From Thiohalocapsa sp. PB-PSB1 (GTDB taxonomy: Bacteria; Pseudomonadota; Gammaproteobacteria; Chromatiales; Chromatiaceae): 64,000 nt of DNA. Shown here in pieces: positions 1-8,034 of this stretch. The stretch lies in contig CP050890.1 in the NCBI GenBank assembly GCA_016745215.1, forward strand, positions 5,642,001 through 5,706,000. Direction: 5' to 3'. The notes beneath the pieces are model-generated. The model was not told the DNA's origin. It was given only the letters and a program-made list of their open reading frames with translations, and did no database searches. The position numbers and the translations under genes were made by a program. Position 1 is the first letter of the stretch. Each line of letters starts with the position of its first letter.

Positions 1-761
1 GGAATAAAAGGCCCATGCGCGCGCCGCGATGCCAGGTGGATGGCGTTTGCAATCACGTCCTTGCCGACCCCGGTCTCTCCGCTGATGAGCACTGGGCTTT
101 CCGTCGGCGCGACCTGTCGAACTTTCTGGATCACGGCTTTCAGGCCAAGCCCCGCTCCGACGATCTGATCGCCGCTGGGATAGCGCAGATCCCGATGCAA
201 TGCCTTGTTTTCCTGAGCAAGCCGGTTTTTCAGGGTCACCGCCTCTTCATGCTGTAGCATGTTAGACATGGCGATAAAGAAGGGCTCCTTGAGCAAGGCG
301 AACAGTCGAGCATGGTCAGCGCTGTATCGGTCGTCGCCCTCGGCAATCGCGCCCAGGGCGCCCACCAGTTTGCCCCCGATCAGCAACGGCACGCCGATGT
401 AGGAGGAAAAAGGCAGGTTGGTCGCCTCGAAGAATCGCGCATAAATCGGTTCTTGTCTGGGACGATTGATAAGGATCACCGGCGGCAGCCGGCCTGCTTG
501 ACGCGCCTGTTCCTGCGCCTCCATGGACATCCTCGCCTCGCCCGTCAGTGGAATGCACAGATTACGCCTGCGTCCGCCCTGCGCATCGGCCTCGGCAAGG
601 ATGCGCAGGCTGAGATCAGCCTCGTGCTTCTCCAAAAACAGCCGATCGACGGGTAGGTGTTGGGAAATGTACCGATAACAGGCGTGCATCGCGACTTCGA
701 TGTCCAAACTGCCGCAGATCCGCAGCGTAGCCTCCCGGAAGAACAGATTTTCGTCGATCAA
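1..761 (-). CDS. Sigma-54-dependent transcriptional activator with N-terminal GAF domain (C-terminus outside window)
   Basis: The reverse strand reads without stops from a TTG codon at 761 to the window edge. A GGAGG-type ribosome site lies 5 bases before the TTG and no ATG is available in frame, which decides the start. Residues ~1-170 look like a GAF sensor domain (segments such as NLPFSSYIGVPLLIGGKLVG). This is followed by the start of the AAA+ sigma-54 interaction domain with Walker A GETGVGKDVIANAIHLASRR. The rest of the AAA+ domain and the expected Fis-type HTH lie to the left of the window. Family knowledge: such proteins remodel sigma-54 RNA polymerase closed complexes after sensing a small ligand through GAF. 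The ligand and targets are unknown. The gene start sits next to the end of a dispersed repeat (795 onward). Confidence 0.85.
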   Translation of the reverse strand, partial: MIDENLFFREATLRICGSLDIEVAMHACYRYISQHLPVDRLFLEKHEADLSLRILAEADAQGGRRRNLCIPLTGEARMSMEAQEQARQAGRLPPVILINRPRQEPIYARFFEATNLPFSSYIGVPLLIGGKLVGALGAIAEGDDRYSADHARLFALLKEPFFIAMSNMLQHEEAVTLKNRLAQENKALHRDLRYPSGDQIVGAGLGLKAVIQKVRQVAPTESPVLISGETGVGKDVIANAIHLASRRAHGPFI

Positions 762-794
762 GGGCGCCTCCGCGTACGGTATTCCGACACTAGG

Positions 795-1385
795 TGATGG
801 TGCAGAAACAAGCTAAACAGGTTTTTGGCTTGGGTATCGCCTGCCGACTCATTCGGTACCGCTATCGGTATCGGTATCAACGTCGGTATCGGCATCGGCG
901 TCGGCATCGAACTAACCAACCCGCTATCCGCCAAGCTCCTCGCTGACCGCCTAGCCACGCTGTCCGAGCGTCGTGAGCATGGCCACACGACGATCGAGCA
1001 GTGCCTTTTGCTTGCTGTTGTCGTCTGCGGACAACGCATCGCACACCAGCGAGCACGTTCTCAATCGCGGCGCACTCCAGCGCCGAGCCTCGTGCGCTTT
1101 CAAACGACCGGCGTCGATCCCCGCTCGTCGCTTTGCCGTTACCCTCGGCAATGTTCAGCGCGATGGCCTGCGATGCGCGCCTACCATGCGCGCCCAAGAT
1201 GCGCACAGGCGTTGATCCTTCGCGTTACGCTGTCCTTTCACATGCTCGCAGTCGCGCTAGGCCCAGCCGACAGACTCGATGGCCGCACGCTGTACGTCGA
1301 GCTTCTCATGACCGAATGGCATAGGGCGTTTTCTCTCTCGATTCCGATTCCGATTCCGATAGCGGCCCCGACCCCGATTGCACTC
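795..1385 (-). repeat. Four-helix-bundle-linked repeat element, copy A, with hexamer microsatellites
   Basis: This segment begins with a conserved end (GATGGTGCAGAAACAAGC at ~797) also seen at ~7434 and, inverted, at ~19460. Inside are a GGTATC/GGCATC-type hexamer microsatellite (about 843-911), a decayed four-helix-bundle gene, and a second GATTCC/GACCCC hexamer tract (about 1339-1380). The same arrangement recurs in copy B (7427-8034), while copy C (19386-19481) keeps only the end and the microsatellite. The shared edges suggest one dispersed unit rather than chance low complexity. Confidence 0.6.
951..1322 (-). pseudogene. Four helix bundle protein (23S rRNA IVS-type family), decayed
   Basis: Reading leftward from an ATG at 1322 gives an N-terminus with FGHEKLDVQRAAIESVGWA, then a stop. 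A second frame carries IALNIAEGNGKATSGDRRRS and SARGSALECAAIENVLA. A third carries LVCDALSADDNSKQKALLD and LGQRG, ending at 951. These three blocks in order match the family usually annotated 'four helix bundle protein' (about 120 residues). The gene is therefore broken by a stop and at least two frameshifts. The last frameshift is at the same place as in the copy at 7711-7982, so it is probably ancestral to both. It is unlikely to make a protein. Confidence 0.65.
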
Positions 1386-1973
1386 CGCCGATGTCTGGAT
1401 AGCGTGGTATAGGTTATTCATGAACCGCTACTGGGCCAGGGAATTACGAATAGTTATAATTTTGTGCCTTTTTACGAAATACCACAAACCGGATTCTGAA
1501 CTGCCACAATCATGGATTGGGGTTGCTGGATAGCGTGCTGTTATTTCAGCTTTTTCCGATTTGGCGCGGAGCTTGCTTTATTAACTTATGGTGATCAGCA
1601 GTGATCGAGCGCATCGACCGGCTGTCGCAGTCAATCGCATCGATGCCATACTGATCGTTAGCAGCGCGGGTGCCGCACGCTCCAGGCTTTGGGAGCGGGG
1701 CACGAGAATCGTCGTTGATGGATGCAGACTGCCGGTGTACAACGCCTGACCCGTGTCGATTTTCGCTTGGCGTCGGATCATGCTGGGGCAGTTTGTCGAC
1801 GGATTTGTTTTCTGTGGGCACCTGAAGTTTCCTGTCAGAGGTTGCCTATTCGGGTTGCATATGAGGAGTTTGGTATTAGCGCTTTATTGTGGGGCTTCCT
1901 ATTAACAGTAAACGGAGATGGGCCGTGGCGATTCGTGAAAGTGCACGCTTTGGCCCAACATAGGATTCATCTA
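1386..1973. other. Intergenic stretch, no supported gene
   Basis: About 590 bases between the repeat element and the RND adaptor gene. It includes an AT-rich patch (about 1430-1500). Short ORFs on both strands show no recognisable motif. The adaptor reading frame is open back to 1722, but that upstream part looks non-coding. The promoter of the efflux operon presumably lies here; I could not single out a convincing -35/-10 pair. Confidence 0.5.
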
Positions 1974-3104
1974 ATGATACGTATCATATTAATTACGACG
2001 CTCGCCGTCGTCATCCTGATCGGTTCCATCGTCTACACCAAGCTCACGCAGTTTGCGGCAATGGAAGAAGCGGCCGAGTCCATGCAGCAGTCGCCCGAGA
2101 CGGTCACCGCGATGACGGTGGAACCCGCGTTGTGGGAGCAGACGATCCCGGCGATCGGCACCCTGGAGCCCGTGCAGGGCGTCACGCTGAGCGCCGAGGT
2201 CGGCGGTCGGGTAACCGCGATCGGCTTCGAATCCGGTGCGACCGTCGACGTGGGCGATGTGCTGCTGCAACTGGACACCGCCAGCGAGGAAGCCCAGCTT
2301 GCCTCGGCGGAAGCCTCCGCGGCCCTGGCCAAGGCCGATCTGGCTCGTACTCGCACCCTGGGCGAGCGCAAGCTCGCCGCTCGCGACGCACTCGACAGCG
2401 CCGAGGCGCGCGCCAAGGAGACCCTGGCGCAGGTCGGCAATATACGTGCCTTGATCGCGAGGAAGACGGTCCGCGCTCCCTTCAGCGGGCGCCTCGGGCT
2501 GCGCCTGGTCAATCTCGGCGAGATCGTGCGTGAAGGCGATCCGATCGTATCCTTGCAGACCCTGGACCCGATCTATGTGGATTTCTCCATCCCGCAAGGC
2601 CAGCTCGGCCGTTTGCGCCAGGGCATGCAAGTGCGCGTTCTCGCCGATGCCGCCCCGGAGAAGATCTTCACCGGCGCGATCGTCGCGGTGAATCCGGAGG
2701 TTGACGTGATCACGCGCTGCGTGCGTGTACGCGCGCAGGTGGCCAACCCCGACGAGCAGCTCTATGCCGGCATGTTTGCCAGGGTCGAGGTGGTGTTGCC
2801 GGAGCGCCAGAGCGTGCTGCCGATTGTCGCAACGGCGGTGCTCTACGCTCCCTACGGTGACTCGGTGTTCGTGATCGAGGAGAAAGAAAACGCTCACGGT
2901 GGCAAGACCGAACAGGTGCTGCGCCAGCAATTCGTCCGCCTGGGCCAGGCGCGCGGCGATTATATCGACGTGGTCGATGGACTGAAGGCCGGTGACCAGC
3001 TGGTGACCAGCGGCGTGTTCAAATTGCGGACCGGCATGCAGGTGGAGATCGACAATCGACTGGCCCCCCGGGCCAGCCTAACACCGAGTCCCAGGGATTC
3101 TTGA
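1974..3104 (+). CDS. RND efflux periplasmic adaptor (membrane fusion protein)
   Basis: Encodes 376 residues from ATG 1974. AGGA sits 8 bases upstream, and the longer upstream extension lacks protein character. An N-terminal membrane anchor (residues ~1-22, MIRIILITTLAVVILIGSIV) is followed by a lipoyl/barrel-sandwich half (GVTLSAEVGGRVTAIGFESG), an alpha-hairpin rich in Ala/Glu/Arg, the second lipoyl half (VRAPFSGRLGLRLVNLGE) and a beta-barrel region (DPIYVDFSIPQGQLGRLRQG). This is the HlyD/MexE-AcrA type adaptor that bridges an inner-membrane RND pump to an outer-membrane channel. The stop is 11 bases before the permease start, so the two form an operon. No outer-membrane TolC-like gene is adjacent. 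The substrate cannot be read from the sequence. Confidence 0.9.
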   Translation: MIRIILITTLAVVILIGSIVYTKLTQFAAMEEAAESMQQSPETVTAMTVEPALWEQTIPAIGTLEPVQGVTLSAEVGGRVTAIGFESGATVDVGDVLLQLDTASEEAQLASAEASAALAKADLARTRTLGERKLAARDALDSAEARAKETLAQVGNIRALIARKTVRAPFSGRLGLRLVNLGEIVREGDPIVSLQTLDPIYVDFSIPQGQLGRLRQGMQVRVLADAAPEKIFTGAIVAVNPEVDVITRCVRVRAQVANPDEQLYAGMFARVEVVLPERQSVLPIVATAVLYAPYGDSVFVIEEKENAHGGKTEQVLRQQFVRLGQARGDYIDVVDGLKAGDQLVTSGVFKLRTGMQVEIDNRLAPRASLTPSPRDS

Positions 3105-3115
3105 GGCAGGCCATC

Positions 3116-6100
3116 ATGAAGTCCTTTACCGATCTTTTCATCCAGCGTCCGGTGCTTGCGATCGTGGTCAATCTGTTGATCGTCATTGCGGGTCTGAGCG
3201 CCTGGAACACCTTGAGCGTGCGCCAATACCCGGTCAGCGAGAATGCCTCGGTGCAGATCACGACGGTGTATGTCGGCGCCAGCGCGGAGCTGGTCAGGGG
3301 CTTTATCACGACTCCGTTGGAGCGCGCCATCGGAGCCGCAGAAGGCATCGACTACATCGAGTCCAAGAGTCTGCAGGGCATTTCCATCATCACGGCCCGC
3401 TTGAAGCTCAACTACGACTCCACCAAGGCCCTGACCGATATCTCTGCCAAGGTGGACCAGGTGCGCAGCGACCTGCCCATCGAGGCGCAGGTGCCGGCCA
3501 TCAGCGTGCAATCGGCGGATTCGGAGTTCGCGGCGGCCTATCTCAGCTTCGCTTCCGATATCCTGTCGCCGGAGCAGATCACCGACTATCTGACGCGTGT
3601 GGTGCAGCCGCGCTTGTCATCAGTTGCCGGCGTGCAGCGCATCGAGATCTTCGGCGCCCGCACCTTCGCGATGCGCATCTGGCTCCAGCCCGAGCGCATG
3701 GCGGCGCTTGGCGTCAGCCCTTCGCGAGTGCGCGATGCCCTGGCTGCGAACAACTACCTGGCCGCCATCGGCAGCACCAAGGGCGCCCTGGTGCAGACCA
3801 ATCTGGCGGCGAACACCGATCTGCAAACCCCCGAAGACTTCCGTCGCCTGGTGGTCTATCGGCAGGGCGACACCATCGTGCGACTGGAAGACATCGCGGA
3901 TATCGAGCTGGGTGCCGAGGACTATGACACCATGGTGCGCTATTCCGGTCAGGCGGCGGTCTTCGCCGGCGTCTTTCCGCAGCCCAACGCCAATATCATC
4001 GAGGTCATGCGCGGCGTCAGCGCGGAATTATCCACCCTGCAACGGGACATGCCGACCGGGCTGGACGCCAGCATCGGCTATGACGCCTCGGAATACGTCC
4101 GCGATGCGATCCATGAGGTGACCATCACGTTGAGCGAGACATTGCTGATCGTGATCCTGGTGATCTTTTTGTTTCTCGGCTCGATGCGCTCGGTGCTGGT
4201 GCCGGTGCTGGCCATTCCGGTGTCCTTGATCGGCGGTATCTTTTTGATGCAGCTGTTCGGCTTCACGCTGAACCTGCTGACCCTGCTGGCCATTGTGCTG
4301 TCGGTCGGGCTGGTGGTCGACGATGCCATCGTCGTGGTCGAGAACGTCGAGCGCCATCTGCGCGAGGGGCGCACCCCGCGTGAGGCCGCCTTGATCGGCG
4401 CGCGCGAGCTGGTTTCGCCGATTATCGCCATGACCGTCACATTGGTTTCGGTCTATGTGCCGATCGGCCTGCAAGGCGGTTTGACCGGGTCCCTGTTCCG
4501 CGAGTTCGCCTTCACCCTGGCCGGTGCCGTGACCATCTCCGGCCTGGTGGCGCTGACCCTGTCGCCGACCATGTCGGCCAAGCTGCTGCGCAGCGCGCAG
4601 GACGAGGAGCGCGGCCTGAGCGGCTGGCTCAACCGGCGTTTCGACAATCTGCGCGAAGCCTACGGCCGCGCGCTCGGCGCGACCCTTGCGGCCAGGCCCG
4701 CGGTCTACCTGGTGTGGGTAGTGGTGAGCTTCTGCACCATCCCGATGTACATGTTCTCGCCCAAGGAACTGGCCCCGACCGAAGACCAGAGCGTGCTGTT
4801 CGGCATCATCAATACCGCTGCCAACGCGACCACCGACCATAATGCGCTGTATGCCAAGGCCGCGGAGCAGATCATGCTGAATGTGCCCGAGAGCGAGCTG
4901 ACTTTCCAATTGTTGTTCCCGCCCTCGGTTGGTGCCACCATCGGTGCCGACGGCTTCAGCGGAGTGGTGGTGAAGCCCTGGGGCGAGCGCGATCGGACGG
5001 TATCCCAAATGATGCCGGAGGTGCAGGAAGAAATCTCCAAAATCCCCGGCATCCAGGTCTTCATGGCAACGCCGCCGGCGCTGCCAGGGGGCAGCAACTT
5101 TCCCATCGAGTTCGTCATCACCTCCACCGGCGACGCCGAGCGTCTGCTCGAGTTCGCCAAGGAATTGCAGTCGCGCGCCGAGCAGAGCGGGTTGTTTTTC
5201 TTTCCGCCCAACATCGATATGAAGCTAGATCAACCCCAGGCGAACCTGGTGTTCGATCGGGACAAATTGGCCGCCCTCGGCATGAACCTGTCCCAGGTCG
5301 GTGCCGACCTCGCCGTCGCCACCGGCGGCGACTTCGTCAACCGCTTCAACATGGACGGCCGCAGCTACAAGGTGATCCCGCTGATCAAGCGCGCCGATCG
5401 GCTCACCAGCGAACAGCTCGGTTTCATCCATGTGGCCGGGCCGGACGGCCAGATGATACCGTTGTCAGCCATTGCGCACATCGAGCACAAGGTCGTTGCG
5501 CGCTCATTGAATCGGTTCCAACAGCTCAACTCCGTCAAGCTCTCGGGGATGAGCGCGCGTACCCTGGACGAGGCGCTCGGCTTCCTGGAACAGGCCGCGC
5601 GCGAGATCCTGCCGTCCGGATACAGCATCGACTACACCGGCGAGTCGCGCCAACTGCGCACCGAGGGCAACAAGTTCCTGCCGGCCTTCTCGTTGGCCGT
5701 ATTGATGATCTACCTGGTGCTGTCCGTGCAGTTCAACTCCTTCCGCGACCCGGTCGTCATTCTTGCCGGCTCGGTGCCCCTAGCCCTGTTCGGCGCATTG
5801 ATCTTCACCGTGCTGAAGATGCCGGACCCGAACATGCCGCACTGGACCAGCAGCTGGACCACGACCATGAACATCTACGCCGAGATCGGCCTGGTCACCC
5901 TGGTGGGGCTGATTGCCAAAAACGGCATCCTGATCGTCGAATTTGCCGGCAAGCTCCAGCAACAGGGCCTGAGCAAGCTGGATGCCGTGCACCAGGCGGC
6001 GATGATCCGGCTGCGTCCGATCCTAATGACCAGCGTCGCCACCATTGCCGGCCACTTCCCGCTGGTGCTGGTGACCGGCGCCGGCGCTGCGGCCAGGAAT

Positions 6101-6259
6101 TCCATCGGCCTGGTGCTGGTGGGCGGCATGACCATCGGTACGCTCTTCACGCTGTTCGTTGTGCCGGCGCTGTATGTGCTGTTGGCCAAGGACAGGAGCC
6201 GGGAGCGGGAGCTTCCGGCAGTGCGGGATGTGGCGGTTGGACCTGCTTCAGGAGTCTGA
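3116..6259 (+). CDS. RND multidrug efflux permease (HAE1/AcrB-type)
   Basis: Encodes 1047 residues, the usual size for AcrB/MexF-type inner-membrane proton antiporters. Start chosen at ATG 3116 (MKSFTDLFIQRPVLAIVVN), preceded by GAGGCAGG; a TTG at 3101 is less likely. The N-terminal TM1, a large periplasmic porter loop, and the TM4 motif with adjacent Asp402-Asp403 (GLVVDDAIVVVENVERHL) are present. Lys935 in LIAKNGILIVEFAGK corresponds to the conserved proton-relay Lys. The two halves show the expected internal repeat. It works with the adaptor immediately upstream. Family knowledge gives drug/toxic-compound export; the actual substrate is unknown. No regulator gene is adjacent. Confidence 0.93.
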   Translation: MKSFTDLFIQRPVLAIVVNLLIVIAGLSAWNTLSVRQYPVSENASVQITTVYVGASAELVRGFITTPLERAIGAAEGIDYIESKSLQGISIITARLKLNYDSTKALTDISAKVDQVRSDLPIEAQVPAISVQSADSEFAAAYLSFASDILSPEQITDYLTRVVQPRLSSVAGVQRIEIFGARTFAMRIWLQPERMAALGVSPSRVRDALAANNYLAAIGSTKGALVQTNLAANTDLQTPEDFRRLVVYRQGDTIVRLEDIADIELGAEDYDTMVRYSGQAAVFAGVFPQPNANIIEVMRGVSAELSTLQRDMPTGLDASIGYDASEYVRDAIHEVTITLSETLLIVILVIFLFLGSMRSVLVPVLAIPVSLIGGIFLMQLFGFTLNLLTLLAIVLSVGLVVDDAIVVVENVERHLREGRTPREAALIGARELVSPIIAMTVTLVSVYVPIGLQGGLTGSLFREFAFTLAGAVTISGLVALTLSPTMSAKLLRSAQDEERGLSGWLNRRFDNLREAYGRALGATLAARPAVYLVWVVVSFCTIPMYMFSPKELAPTEDQSVLFGIINTAANATTDHNALYAKAAEQIMLNVPESELTFQLLFPPSVGATIGADGFSGVVVKPWGERDRTVSQMMPEVQEEISKIPGIQVFMATPPALPGGSNFPIEFVITSTGDAERLLEFAKELQSRAEQSGLFFFPPNIDMKLDQPQANLVFDRDKLAALGMNLSQVGADLAVATGGDFVNRFNMDGRSYKVIPLIKRADRLTSEQLGFIHVAGPDGQMIPLSAIAHIEHKVVARSLNRFQQLNSVKLSGMSARTLDEALGFLEQAAREILPSGYSIDYTGESRQLRTEGNKFLPAFSLAVLMIYLVLSVQFNSFRDPVVILAGSVPLALFGALIFTVLKMPDPNMPHWTSSWTTTMNIYAEIGLVTLVGLIAKNGILIVEFAGKLQQQGLSKLDAVHQAAMIRLRPILMTSVATIAGHFPLVLVTGAGAAARNSIGLVLVGGMTIGTLFTLFVVPALYVLLAKDRSRERELPAVRDVAVGPASGV

Positions 6260-6291
6260 ATCCAGGCGATTCGGATCAGGGCGGATTTGGG

Positions 6292-6474
6292 TCAATCGAA
6301 CTTCATCTGGACTACTTTCGCAGTCTCAGAGCCTCGGTACCAGCAGAAGTTCGTGGTGTCGCCATGCTGGACATTGACCATGCGGTCGATAAAGGCTATT
6401 CCACCCTCGAACGCCATGCAGAGCCGCCCATCGGTCCGGATTTGCGCATGCTCTGCTGCGATCCTGAAACCAGT
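6292..6474 (-). other. Open in-frame extension after the arsM stop codon
   Basis: Immediately after the arsM TAG (6475-6477) the same frame stays open for 60 codons to a TGA at 6292-6294, reading with protein-like composition (for example CMAFEGGIAFIDRM and TTNFCWYRGSETAKVVQ). It has an internal ATG but no evident ribosome site. It could be the tail of a longer ancestral methyltransferase cut by a nonsense mutation, a fused remnant, or chance. I do not recognise the family of this segment. Confidence 0.35.
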
Positions 6475-7323
6475 CTAGCCGGGCTTACGTCCGGCGATGG
6501 TTGCCGACACCACATAGTCCTCGACCCCGCGCCCTGGAACCCAGTCGCGAATAAACGCTTTGGACTCATCCTTGGGCGCGATTTCCACGTCGATGAAGCC
6601 CGCCGCCGCGAGCATCTGCTCCAGCTCATCCACCTGGGATGCGCCGGCAACGCAGGCCGAGTGCAGATAGGGATCATCGCGCATTGCCGCCGGCAGTTCT
6701 GTAGTCGCCACCACATCCGAGATCGCCAGCCGTCCGCCGGGCTTCAGCACGCGAAATGCCTCGCCAAATACTTGCGGCTTGTCCGGCGACAGATTGATGA
6801 CACAGTTGGAGATGATCACATCGACCCTGGCATCCGCCACCGGCAGGTGCTCGATCTCGCCGAGGCGGAAGCTGACGTTCCGATAGCCGCCGCGCGCGGC
6901 ATTTGCCCGCGCCTTGCTCAGCATGTCCGGCGTCATGTCCACCCCGATCACATGCCCTGTAGGGCCGACCTCGGCTGCCGCCAGAAAACAGTCGAAGCCG
7001 CCTCCGGCACCTAGATCCAGCACGGTCTCGCCGGGCCTCAATGATGCGATGGCGCGTGGGTTGCCGCAGCCCAGGCCCATGTCCGCCCCATCCGGCACCA
7101 TGGCCAGATCAGCCTTGGTGTATCCCAGTCGCAGGGAGATTAACTGGTTGATTTGGGCGTCTTCCGATACTCCGCAGCAGCTGCTCGCCTCGCCGCAGCA
7201 GTCGTTGGCATCGCTGGCTTGCGCCACCTGGCCGTAGGCGGTGCGCACGCGCGCACGCTGGGCATCCTTGGTATCGACGCTCGGTGTTCCCGTTGCGACG
7301 GGCAGTTCTGAAAGATCGGACAT
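6475..7323 (-). CDS. arsM: Arsenite S-adenosylmethionine methyltransferase (ArsM)
   Basis: Encodes 282 residues. ATG 7323 is preferred over the in-frame ATG at 7368 because AGGAG lies 6 bases upstream of it. Cysteine pairs at residues 42-43 and 49-50 (DCCGEASSCCG), the SAM-binding motif VLDLGAGGGFDCFLAA and the family hallmark ISNCVINLSPDK identify ArsM. It transfers methyl groups from SAM to As(III), yielding volatile or less toxic methylated arsenicals in the cytoplasm. No arsR or efflux gene is adjacent, so regulation is not visible. The stop is TAG, and the frame stays open beyond it for 60 codons (see 6292-6474). It faces the RND operon tail to tail. Confidence 0.92.
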   Translation of the reverse strand: MSDLSELPVATGTPSVDTKDAQRARVRTAYGQVAQASDANDCCGEASSCCGVSEDAQINQLISLRLGYTKADLAMVPDGADMGLGCGNPRAIASLRPGETVLDLGAGGGFDCFLAAAEVGPTGHVIGVDMTPDMLSKARANAARGGYRNVSFRLGEIEHLPVADARVDVIISNCVINLSPDKPQVFGEAFRVLKPGGRLAISDVVATTELPAAMRDDPYLHSACVAGASQVDELEQMLAAAGFIDVEIAPKDESKAFIRDWVPGRGVEDYVVSATIAGRKPG

Positions 7324-7595
7324 GTTTCGACTCCTGGTTGCGGTTGGCGAATCTGATTCGTTCGCCATGTAGATGCGAACGACGACTGGACTATTCAGCA
7401 GCGCCGGCCGACCTTCTTCGAGGGTTAGTGATGGTGCAGAATCAAGCTAACCAGATTTTTGGCTCGGGTGTCGCCTGCCGACTCATTCGCTACCGCTATC
7501 GGCCTCGGTATCGATATCGAACCGACCAACCCATCCGCCAAGCTGCTCGCTGAGCGCCTAGTGCCTCGGTGCAGATGTTCCAAGACAGTCTCCGG

Positions 7596-7683
7596 TCGTT
7601 ATCGTTGTCGTTGTCGTTGTCGTTGTCATAATCGTCTTAGCCGAATGCTCGATAACGACTACGATTACGACAACGACAACGAA
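7596..7683. repeat. Self-complementary GTTGTC / GACAAC microsatellite hairpin
   Basis: A run of (GTTGTC) units ending TCATAATCG at about 7600-7634 is followed ~20 bases later by TACGATTACGACAACGACAACG at 7660-7682. The two halves are imperfectly complementary, so the strand can fold into a long hairpin. It occurs only in copy B of the four-helix-bundle-linked repeat. Confidence 0.55.
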
Positions 7684-7710
7684 CCGCCTCGGGATTTCTG
7701 TACCGCTCCA

Positions 7711-7982
7711 CTAGCCAGGCTGTCCGAGCTGCGTGTGCACGACCACACGACCATCGAGCAGTACCTTTTGCTTGCTGTTGTCGTCTGCGGACAACGCATC
7801 GCACAACTGCAAGCACGCCCTCGATCGCGGCGCACTCCAGCGCCGAGCCGCGTGCGATTGCAAACGACCGGCGTCGATCCCCGCTGGTCGCTGTGCCGTT
7901 ACCCTCGGCAATGTTCAGCGCGATGGCCCGCGATGCGCACCTACGATGAGCACCTACGATGAGCACAGGCGTTGATCCTTCG
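7711..7982 (-). pseudogene. Four helix bundle protein, decayed second copy (5' end missing)
   Basis: It carries the same blocks as the copy at 951-1322: IALNIAEGNGTATSGDRRRS and ARGSALECAAIEGVLA in one frame, then LCDALSADDNSKQKVLLDG in another, ending at 7711. The frame change falls at the same position (between VLA and LCDALS) although neighbouring bases differ. The N-terminal segment FGHEKLDV seen in copy A is absent. A non-functional relic. Confidence 0.6.
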
Positions 7983-8034
7983 CGTTACGCTGTCTTTTCA
8001 CATGCTCACAGCAGCCCGCTGGCGCGATCCTGAA

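Larger units (their letters stand above)
7427..8034 (-). repeat. Four-helix-bundle-linked repeat element, copy B
   Basis: It shares with copy A the GATGGTGCAGAA end, the following ~60 bases, a hexamer microsatellite (7493-7530) and the body of the decayed four-helix-bundle gene. It differs by an insertion of about 90 bases (7596-7683) forming an inverted GTTGTC/GACAAC microsatellite. Its right edge abuts the serine hydrolase stop at 8035. Confidence 0.6.

Noticed and set aside
1722..1973. 84-residue N-terminal extension of the RND adaptor
   Set aside because: The membrane anchor and AGGA ribosome site start at 1974; upstream residues have no signal or conservation that I recognise.
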